Source: an archaeon MnTg01 (GTDB lineage Archaea > Thermoproteota > Nitrososphaeria > Nitrososphaerales > Nitrosopumilaceae). Taken from it: 10,375 nt of DNA. Location: NCBI GenBank assembly GCA_008974855.1, contig BFAR01000068.1, positions 1 through 10,375 of the forward strand, written 5' to 3'. Of the stretch, positions 1 to 5,139 are shown piece after piece (positions within the stretch are counted from its first letter, which is position 1; each line of letters opens with the position of its first letter). The position numbers and the translations under genes were made by a program. The notes under the pieces were generated by a model. The model saw nothing but the letters and a program-made list of their open reading frames with translations, was not told the origin of the DNA and made no database searches.

Positions 1-63
1 CGTATCTAATAGTCATCAAAATGCTTTCAAATATACTTGATTAAAACCTTTGAAGGAAAAAAA

Positions 64-71
64 TCTATACA
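64..71 (+). promoter_or_regulatory. Weak TATA box of the Nudix gene
   Basis: A TATA-like stretch (TCTATACA and flanks) is centred about 26 bases before the ATG at 93. This is the spacing expected if transcription starts at or next to the start codon (leaderless mRNA), as at several other genes in this window. The rest of 1-92 shows no supportable gene. It is A/T-rich and has no Shine-Dalgarno sequence before the ATG. Confidence 0.4.
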
Positions 72-92
72 GTGTGATGTTTTTGTAATATC

Positions 93-641
93 ATGGATAT
101 CAATATACTAAAAGAACAATTATCAAGTAAAATTTTTCCTGAACCAAAACATGATGGAAAAACAAAACTTGCTTCAGTACTTGTGATAATTTATGGCACC
201 GAACCCAAAGTAATCATGATTGAAAAATCTAAAAAATTAAACATACACGCAGGTGAAATTGCTTTTCCAGGTGGCAAGTGGATAGAAGATGATAATGATT
301 TGTTAGAGACTGCTCTTCGTGAAACGGGAGAAGAAATAGGTTTGAATGTTTCAAGAAAAAATGTTATTGGACAATTTGAAAATGTAGTTACCCTTAATTC
401 AGGTTTTACCATTTCTTCATTTTTATCAATTCTTGATGATGTCCCACAACTAAAAATAAGTTCTGAAGTAAAATCTATTCTACACGTACCATTGATTCCA
501 TTGTTAGAAACACTATCTGATGATCAAGATCCAAATCATAAATCAATTCAAGAAATGTACAAATTTACTTACAAGGATGATGTGATATGGGGCGCTTCCG
601 CTAGAATCTTGAAACATCTTGCAAATCGTTTATCCATATGA
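93..641 (+). CDS. Nudix hydrolase, CoA-pyrophosphatase-like
   Basis: This 182-residue soluble protein belongs to the Nudix superfamily, which cleaves nucleoside diphosphates linked to another moiety using Mg2+/Mn2+. The Nudix box runs from about G61 to L84, with the metal-binding R76-E77 and E80-E81 (RETGEEIGL) visible. Just before it, residues 45-61 read KSKKLNIHAGEIAFPGG, close to the NuCoA motif (R/K-S-x3-L-x2-H-x-G-x3-FPGG) that marks coenzyme A pyrophosphatases such as NUDT7 and bacterial NudL. The likely reaction is CoA or oxidised CoA to 4'-phosphopantetheine plus 3',5'-ADP in the cytoplasm, as cofactor clean-up. The substrate is inferred from the motif only; other NDP-X compounds are possible. 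The length is normal for a compact family member. The gene ends 37 bases before eL39, which has its own TATA box, so it is probably not cotranscribed. Confidence 0.85.
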   Translation: MDINILKEQLSSKIFPEPKHDGKTKLASVLVIIYGTEPKVIMIEKSKKLNIHAGEIAFPGGKWIEDDNDLLETALRETGEEIGLNVSRKNVIGQFENVVTLNSGFTISSFLSILDDVPQLKISSEVKSILHVPLIPLLETLSDDQDPNHKSIQEMYKFTYKDDVIWGASARILKHLANRLSI

Positions 642-646
642 GATTC

Positions 647-655
647 ATTTAAAAA
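647..655 (+). promoter_or_regulatory. TATA box of the eL39-eL31 operon
   Basis: ATTTAAAAA is centred about 28 bases upstream of the ATG at 679. The sequence and spacing fit an archaeal TATA box driving a near-leaderless mRNA. It lies in the short gap after the Nudix stop codon. Confidence 0.55.
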
Positions 656-678
656 GAGCTTGACTTGCCTGAATTTTT

Positions 679-837
679 ATGGCTGCTCGTAAATCCTCTG
701 GAAGGAAAATTCGATTAATAAAAAAACAAAAGCAGGCTTCTGCTGTTCCTGCATGGGTTATTTTAAGAACAAAAAGATCGGTAAGAACGAATCCCAAGAG
801 GAGAGCTTGGAGATCAACAGACGTAGAGGTTGGTTAA
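679..837 (+). CDS. rpl39e: Large ribosomal subunit protein eL39 (L39e)
   Basis: A 52-residue, very basic protein beginning MAARKSSGRKIRLIKKQKQ. The core VPAWVILRTKRSVRTNPKRR followed by AWRS is the hallmark of eL39, whose family members are about 50 residues and carry PxWVxxKT...R...NxKRRxWR. It is a structural component of the archaeal/eukaryotic 50S/60S subunit that lines the nascent-peptide exit tunnel. The ATG start is fixed by the family N-terminus and by the TATA box about 27 bases upstream. Its TAA (835-837) directly abuts the TTG of the next gene, eL31, the usual archaeal partner, so both are surely translated from one mRNA. The identification rests on direct motif recognition and family length. 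Confidence 0.95.
   Translation: MAARKSSGRKIRLIKKQKQASAVPAWVILRTKRSVRTNPKRRAWRSTDVEVG
826..830 (+). promoter_or_regulatory. Shine-Dalgarno for eL31
   Basis: GAGGT inside the last codons of eL39, 7 bases before TTG 838. It supports the TTG as a real internal start codon in the dicistronic mRNA. First genes of transcripts in this window lack such a site. Confidence 0.55.
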
Positions 838-1362
838 TTGTCTCAAGAACTTGAACGTGTTTACACAATTAACTTAGGAAAGGTTTTGCTTTCACCAAAT
901 AATCAAAGAGCTAAAAGGGCAATTAACATGATAAAAGAATTTACTAGGCATCATATGAAAAACGAAGAAGTAAAGATCGAAGAAAGTTTGAGTCATTTAA
1001 TTTGGAAACGAGGAATAAAACATCCTCCAAGAAAAATTAGAGTGAGTATGACAAAAACAGATCAAGGCTTTGTTTTAGTATCTCCATATGAAGAGGAAAT
1101 TGAAGAAACAACAAAACCAAAAGATGAAAAGAAAATTCCTCAAGTAGAAGAAAAACCAGAATCTGAATCAAAAGAAATTGAAACTAGTGAGAGTAAAGAA
1201 GAACTTACACCAAAAGAACCTGAGGCTAAGGAACCACAAACTAAATCAAAACCTAAAGAATCAAAACCCAAAAAACAAAAATCACAAACTAAAAAATCAA
1301 AATCTAAAGATTCGAAAAAGACAAAAAGTAAAAAATCAAGTGCAAAAAAGAAATCTAAATAA
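838..1362 (+). CDS. rpl31e: Large ribosomal subunit protein eL31 with long charged C-terminal tail
   Basis: Residues 1-84 are a normal eL31 domain, with ERVYTINLGKVLLSPNNQRA, then a helix KRAINMIKEFTRHHM, then VKIEESLSHLIWKRGIKHPP and PRKIRVSMTKTDQGFVLVSP. eL31 sits near the polypeptide exit tunnel on the large subunit. It starts at TTG 838, immediately after the eL39 stop, with a GAGGT ribosome-binding site 7 bases upstream. Family members are usually about 80-120 residues; this one has 174. The extra roughly 90 residues are low complexity: acidic and Glu/Lys mixed (85-131), then almost purely Lys/Ser/Thr/Pro/Gln (132-174). The tail looks disordered; its role is unknown to me. In many archaea aIF6 follows eL31, but here the next gene is convergent on the other strand. 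Confidence 0.93.
   Translation: MSQELERVYTINLGKVLLSPNNQRAKRAINMIKEFTRHHMKNEEVKIEESLSHLIWKRGIKHPPRKIRVSMTKTDQGFVLVSPYEEEIEETTKPKDEKKIPQVEEKPESESKEIETSESKEELTPKEPEAKEPQTKSKPKESKPKKQKSQTKKSKSKDSKKTKSKKSSAKKKSK
1090..1359 (+). repeat. Low-complexity Lys/Glu-rich tail coding region in eL31
   Basis: This A-rich stretch encodes residues 85-174 of eL31, with irregular KEP, SKPK, KSKSK and KKSK units. The charge switches from mixed acidic to strongly basic at about residue 132. A long open shadow frame (1178-1378) exists only because of the purine-rich composition and is not a gene. Confidence 0.7.
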
Positions 1363-1369
1363 AATTAAT

Positions 1370-2320
1370 TTATTCTAATTGATATAACTCGAATTCACAA
1401 TTAATACTGCATTCTGGTTGTTCCCAATCAAGTGTTTTTTCCTGGGGAATAATTCCTAAAGGATCATATTTATCAAAATGTGTCTCGCCTTGAACCGAAG
1501 AAAGCATGATTACTTTTGATTTTTGCCCAGAGCCAATTGATTGACTAACACTAGTATTTTCTTGATTGAATACACCAGCAATATTTGAAACCGAATTTAA
1601 AACTCCAACCGGTACATTATCTCCTCCAAGAATATAGAGTATAGAACGTTTTACGCTACTTGGTGGAGCATCTTCATAAAGCATTCTTAACGAATCCTTC
1701 AACGAATCTTCTACATTTTGAACATTTTTACCTGTAGACAAAATATTTGTATCTTCAGGAATTGAGGTAGTAGCTAATGAACCAATCACATTCAATATTG
1801 CATCGTTTGAAATATTGTGACATGCTATAGAACTCAAATCAGGATTGCTATCAAGTAAAGCATCATTATCTAATACTATAGTGCATCCTGAATACTCTCT
1901 AAGTCTTTTTAAAGAAATTCCTGATTGAAATATTCTATCTTTTTCAAATTTAAAAGGCATAATTGCAAAGGATAACACATTTTTGTTACTTTCTTTACAT
2001 AGATTAGATACTACAGGAGCCAAAGCAGTGCCAGCTCTTCCTGCTAAATTTGCAAGAATAATTACTGTGGAATATTTTGAAATCTCTTCCTTGATATTTT
2101 CAGAATCAGCGTATGCCGAACCTCTAATTAGCTGAACCGATGGATTGAGTACAGATTTAGTTGAAATTTTAATTGATTTACAATCAAAATCCAAGTCTTT
2201 TTGGTCATTACTAATTAAAAGGCAATCTGATTTGAGTAGTTCCTTTGCTTTGGTGGCCAGCTTTATGCCTACTCCTCCAAGACCTACAACTAGGATTGGT
2301 TCTGATAGTTGAAAAGTCAT
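1370..2320 (-). CDS. ftsZ: Divergent FtsZ/tubulin-family protein with degenerate GTPase motifs
   Basis: A 316-residue cytoplasmic protein with the FtsZ order of motifs in altered form. GLGGVGIK at 13-20 corresponds to the first nucleotide loop. AGRAGTALAP at 93-102 corresponds to the tubulin signature GGGTGTGAAP. PFKFEKDR at 122-129 matches FtsZ PFxFEGxxR, and LDNDALL at 150-156 matches IPNDKLL. The catalytic T7 loop NxDxAD is not recognisable; the equivalent region (about 187-203) reads IPEDTNILSTGKNVQNV. It is shorter than typical FtsZ and lacks the C-terminal FtsA/SepF-binding tail. Thaumarchaea divide with the ESCRT-like Cdv system, and their FtsZ homologues are known to be divergent, so a structural or regulatory role is more likely than ring-driven division; that is inference. 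The ATG at 2318-2320 precedes the glycine loop at the normal distance. It lies 71 bases downstream of the methylthiotransferase gene, with a possible promoter of its own. Confidence 0.8.
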   Translation of the reverse strand: MTFQLSEPILVVGLGGVGIKLATKAKELLKSDCLLISNDQKDLDFDCKSIKISTKSVLNPSVQLIRGSAYADSENIKEEISKYSTVIILANLAGRAGTALAPVVSNLCKESNKNVLSFAIMPFKFEKDRIFQSGISLKRLREYSGCTIVLDNDALLDSNPDLSSIACHNISNDAILNVIGSLATTSIPEDTNILSTGKNVQNVEDSLKDSLRMLYEDAPPSSVKRSILYILGGDNVPVGVLNSVSNIAGVFNQENTSVSQSIGSGQKSKVIMLSSVQGETHFDKYDPLGIIPQEKTLDWEQPECSINCEFELYQLE

Positions 2321-2342
2321 TCTTCCTGTTCTGTCAAATACG

Positions 2343-2352
2343 ATAAAAAACC
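2343..2352 (-). promoter_or_regulatory. Possible TATA box for the FtsZ-like gene
   Basis: On the minus strand GGTTTTTTAT is centred about 27 bases before the ATG ending at 2320. It is T-rich and could equally act as the terminator of the upstream methylthiotransferase gene. The 71-base gap contains nothing else I recognise. Confidence 0.3.
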
Positions 2353-2391
2353 TTCTTACGTAGTTTTAATCCAATTTCAGATCTAAAAATT

Positions 2392-3660
2392 TTAACGAAT
2401 GATCGCACCAAGCAAACTATGGTTAGTCACATCAGTTATTGTAACCTGATGTTTTTCCCCTACCTCAACATAGTCTTTTACAAGAATGGGTTTGTATGCA
2501 AAGTTTCTTCCTCTTACAACATCTTCAATTTTCTCATTAAATAAGACATTACCTGTCCAGCCAATCCATTTTAGGTTGTTTTCATGCGATATTTTCCTAC
2601 AAAGTTCATAGATTTGTTTACTCCTTCTCCTAACCTCAGACACATCGATCTGCTTCCAAGTTGCTGCTTCTGTGCCAGGTCTTTTACTGTATTTTGAAAG
2701 ATTAACCACGTCAGGTCTTGTTTCCTCAAGTAATTGTACAGTATCTTCAAAATCTTCTTTATTCTCTGAAGGAAACCCCACAATTACATCAGTTGAAATT
2801 GTAAAGTTTGGGAATTTATCCCTGAACTTTTTTACAGCGTCTCTAAAGGTTTTGGCAGTATGCCCACGCTTCATATCATTGAGCACTTTATTATTTCCAC
2901 TTTGTACAGGTATATGTAGAAATTTGTAGACTTTGTCATTCTCAAAGGATTCCAAAAGACCATCACGAATTCTTGGCATGTACATAGGATTCATCATGCC
3001 TACTCTAATCTTGAAATCGTGTGAAATCTCTGACACTGCATTAACTAATGTGGATAAGTCAGAACCAATGTCAAAACCATAACAACCATTATCTGTTGAT
3101 GATAACCAAACTTCTTTACAACCATCTTCAACTTCTATGATAACCTGTCTAACGATATCTCCGATTCTGAAACTTCTTAAATCACCCTTAGACAATTTTG
3201 TTTGGCAGAAGGTACATTCACTCATACATCCAGTAGCAATCTCGACTATGCCAACTATGGGATTTAGACGAATCTTTGGTAGACCAACTTTAGATAAATC
3301 AGTGTCTTCCAAAGCGATCACTTTTTTACCCTTTAAAGTAGATTCAATCACCGAAAGAGTCTTTCCCAAGGAATTTGGCCCTAACATACTTGCATTATCG
3401 GAGAATTTTTCAACAGTGGTTTTTTCTGCCTTAGGTAAGCATCCAGCAACAATTAATGGCTTTGATTTAAGCTGCTTTATTCGATAAATCATTTTATTTG
3501 CAGTGGCATCCTTTACCGAGCACGTCACAATGAGATTCAAATCTGACTCGGAAGAATTAGCTGCAAGAGTATGTCCCCCATTTACAATCAACCCTGAAAT
3601 CATCTCAGAATCTGCAAAACTTGCAGAACAACCATAAGCCTCTACCCATATCTTAGCCAT
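2392..3660 (-). CDS. Archaeal MiaB-like tRNA methylthiotransferase (MtaB / CDKAL1 type)
   Basis: This 422-residue radical-SAM enzyme most likely adds the 2-methylthio group to t6A at position 37 of ANN-decoding tRNAs, as CDKAL1/e-MtaB enzymes do. The N-terminal UPF0004 domain has its three 4Fe-4S cysteines: C11 (YGC), C47 (VTCS) and C74 (AGC). The radical-SAM cluster C145-x3-C149-x2-C152 lies in ATGCMSECTFCQTK. Further family signatures are HIPVQSGNNKVLNDMKRGH, STDVIVGFPSE and KYSKRPGTEAA. The C-terminal roughly 60 residues (KWIGWTGNVLFNEK onward) form the TRAM RNA-binding domain. Length and domain order are normal, with all six cysteines present. The ATG lies 8 bases beyond the fumarase stop, so the two are probably cotranscribed. 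Eukaryote/archaea-type t6A substrate specificity is inferred from the lineage and from MAKIWVEAYGCSAS resembling archaeal members. Confidence 0.92.
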   Translation of the reverse strand: MAKIWVEAYGCSASFADSEMISGLIVNGGHTLAANSSESDLNLIVTCSVKDATANKMIYRIKQLKSKPLIVAGCLPKAEKTTVEKFSDNASMLGPNSLGKTLSVIESTLKGKKVIALEDTDLSKVGLPKIRLNPIVGIVEIATGCMSECTFCQTKLSKGDLRSFRIGDIVRQVIIEVEDGCKEVWLSSTDNGCYGFDIGSDLSTLVNAVSEISHDFKIRVGMMNPMYMPRIRDGLLESFENDKVYKFLHIPVQSGNNKVLNDMKRGHTAKTFRDAVKKFRDKFPNFTISTDVIVGFPSENKEDFEDTVQLLEETRPDVVNLSKYSKRPGTEAATWKQIDVSEVRRRSKQIYELCRKISHENNLKWIGWTGNVLFNEKIEDVVRGRNFAYKPILVKDYVEVGEKHQVTITDVTNHSLLGAIIR

Positions 3661-3668
3661 TTTGTATT

Positions 3669-5030
3669 TTATCCTAAAAGGGACTTGATTTGTTTACTAG
3701 TCAATAATTTCTTTGATAATACTAACTCTCTTATTGTTTTTCCAGACTTTAATGATTCTTTGAACAATTCTGCTGATTTTTGATATCCAATCTTTGGTGC
3801 AAGTAATGTAACAATTACTGGACTGTTTTCAATATTTTCTTGTAATTTTTTCTTGTCAGCAGAGAGTCCATCTATTAGATTTTTCGAAAAAATTGGAACA
3901 AAGTTACTTAGCATATCAGTAGATTCTAAAACACATTTTAGCATTACAGGTAACATTACATTAAGCTCAAACTGGCCCGCTTGAGCTGCATGCGAAACTG
4001 TTGAATCATTTCCAAATATATTAAAACAAATCATATTCATGCATTCGGCAAGTGATGGATTTACTTTACCTGGCATAATGGATGATCCTGCATGTACTGC
4101 AGGTATTCCAATTTCTGCAAGTCCAGCAATAGGACCTGATGCCATCAATCTAATATCATTTGAAAGTTTGTTAATCTCAATTGCTAAATTTCTAAGAGCT
4201 GATGAAACATTTACAACAGAAAACTTGCTCTGCAAAGAATGCTGCATATCTTTTTCTGGCTTTAGTGGAAGTTTTGAAATCATTGCAAGCTCAGAAATAG
4301 CAATTTTTCGGTAACCTTTAGGCGCATTTGCACCTGACCCTACCGCTGTTCCGCCCAATGCAACATATTCTAATTCCTTAGATGCAATTTTTAATGCATT
4401 GTTAGCTTTACTAACTGATGTTTCATATGCAGCAAATTGACTACCTAATGTTATTGGAAGCGCATCCATAAGATGAGTCCTTCCAATTTTTTTAAATGTT
4501 GAAAACTGTTTTGCTTTTTTATTTAATGACTTGATCAAAATATCAATTGCAGAAATTGTTTTCTTAAGATTAAACAAAATTGAGACGTGCATTGCAGTAG
4601 GAAATGTGTCATTACTTGACTGAGACATATTTACGTGGTCGTTTGGATGTAGAAATTGATATTGACCTTTCTTTTTTCCTAGTATTCGAAGACCAACATT
4701 TGCAATTACTTCATTAATATTCATGTTAAAGGCAGTTCCTGCACCTGAGTTAATAGAATCAATGACAAATTGATCTTGGAAATTTCCTGCCAAAATTTTG
4801 TCACATGACTGAATTATTACCATTCCACGTTTTTTATCAAGTACGTTCACTTTCATATTGGCCATTGCAGCTGAACGTTTTATCATCACAAAAGCTCTAA
4901 TCAAATCAGTATGAGATTTATGTCCAGTTACATGATATTGTTCCAGTGCTCTTCCAGTAAAGGGGCCATAGTAAGCATCAGCAGGAATCCTAACTTTTCC
5001 TAATGAATCGACATCAATTCTTGACTTCAA
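3669..5030 (-). CDS. fumC: Fumarate hydratase class II
   Basis: This 453-residue enzyme interconverts fumarate and malate in the cytoplasm. In thaumarchaea this serves the TCA-type reactions that connect to the 3-hydroxypropionate/4-hydroxybutyrate carbon fixation cycle. Superfamily signatures seen are HPNDHVNMSQSSNDTFPTA (128-146), GRTHLMDALPITLG (183-196) with His186 at the catalytic-helper position, and GSSIMPGKVNP (315-325) holding the catalytic Ser. His rather than Gln in GRTH favours fumarase over aspartase. The usual GPR motif before the signature loop is GPI (299-301), an odd change. The start is TTG (5028-5030). An in-frame stop lies four codons before it, no ATG occurs until residue 49, and the family N-terminus (RIDVDSLGKVRIPADAYYG) needs this start. 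It is the first gene of a minus-strand unit with the methylthiotransferase, divergent from nirK. Confidence 0.9.
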   Translation of the reverse strand: MKSRIDVDSLGKVRIPADAYYGPFTGRALEQYHVTGHKSHTDLIRAFVMIKRSAAMANMKVNVLDKKRGMVIIQSCDKILAGNFQDQFVIDSINSGAGTAFNMNINEVIANVGLRILGKKKGQYQFLHPNDHVNMSQSSNDTFPTAMHVSILFNLKKTISAIDILIKSLNKKAKQFSTFKKIGRTHLMDALPITLGSQFAAYETSVSKANNALKIASKELEYVALGGTAVGSGANAPKGYRKIAISELAMISKLPLKPEKDMQHSLQSKFSVVNVSSALRNLAIEINKLSNDIRLMASGPIAGLAEIGIPAVHAGSSIMPGKVNPSLAECMNMICFNIFGNDSTVSHAAQAGQFELNVMLPVMLKCVLESTDMLSNFVPIFSKNLIDGLSADKKKLQENIENSPVIVTLLAPKIGYQKSAELFKESLKSGKTIRELVLSKKLLTSKQIKSLLG

Positions 5031-5051
5031 ATCAAATTCACGTTAGTTTAG

Positions 5052-5060
5052 CTATTATTC
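5052..5060 (-). promoter_or_regulatory. Likely TATA box of fumC
   Basis: On the minus strand GAATAATAG is centred about 26 bases before the TTG start at 5030. The spacing agrees with a leaderless mRNA and supports the unusual TTG. It lies in the 109-base divergent gap shared with the first nirK promoter. Confidence 0.45.
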
Positions 5061-5103
5061 AGTCTTTTCTGAAATTACATTTTTCATAATCTGCAAATAA
5101 AGA

Positions 5104-5116
5104 GAATTATTATATA
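5104..5116 (+). promoter_or_regulatory. TATA promoter of nirK copy 1
   Basis: GAATTATTATATA, with a purine-rich BRE-like stretch (AAATAAAGA) just upstream. The same 13 bases recur at 6660-6672 before the second nirK copy. In both cases exactly 23 bases separate the element from the start codon, so the transcription start should fall at or within a base or two of the start codon. Confidence 0.75.
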
Positions 5117-5139
5117 CGGCTCTAAGATTAACTTTAACA

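Noticed and set aside
1..44. Open frame at the left edge (bases 3-44, ending LSNILD then stop)
   Set aside because: Only about 13 codons are visible, with no recognisable family. It could be the end of a gene or chance.
191..412. Minus-strand open frame opposite the Nudix gene
   Set aside because: It lies entirely within a clearly conserved Nudix coding region; it is a shadow frame.
1178..1378. Plus-strand 66-codon frame overlapping the eL31 tail
   Set aside because: It is a by-product of A-rich low-complexity sequence, offset by one base from the real frame, with Asn/Lys-only composition.
2571..3487. Several open frames inside the methylthiotransferase gene
   Set aside because: The real gene has all six cluster cysteines and full-length motifs in one frame; the others show no family features.
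3669..5030. Aspartate ammonia-lyase rather than fumarase
   Set aside because: GRTH (not GRTQ) and MPGKVNP favour fumarase, although HPNDHVNMSQS is also aspartase-like; confidence was lowered slightly.
5058..5073. Inverted repeat TTCAG-TCTTTT-CTGAA in the fumC/nirK gap
   Set aside because: Only 5-base arms with a 6-base loop in A/T-rich DNA; expected by chance.
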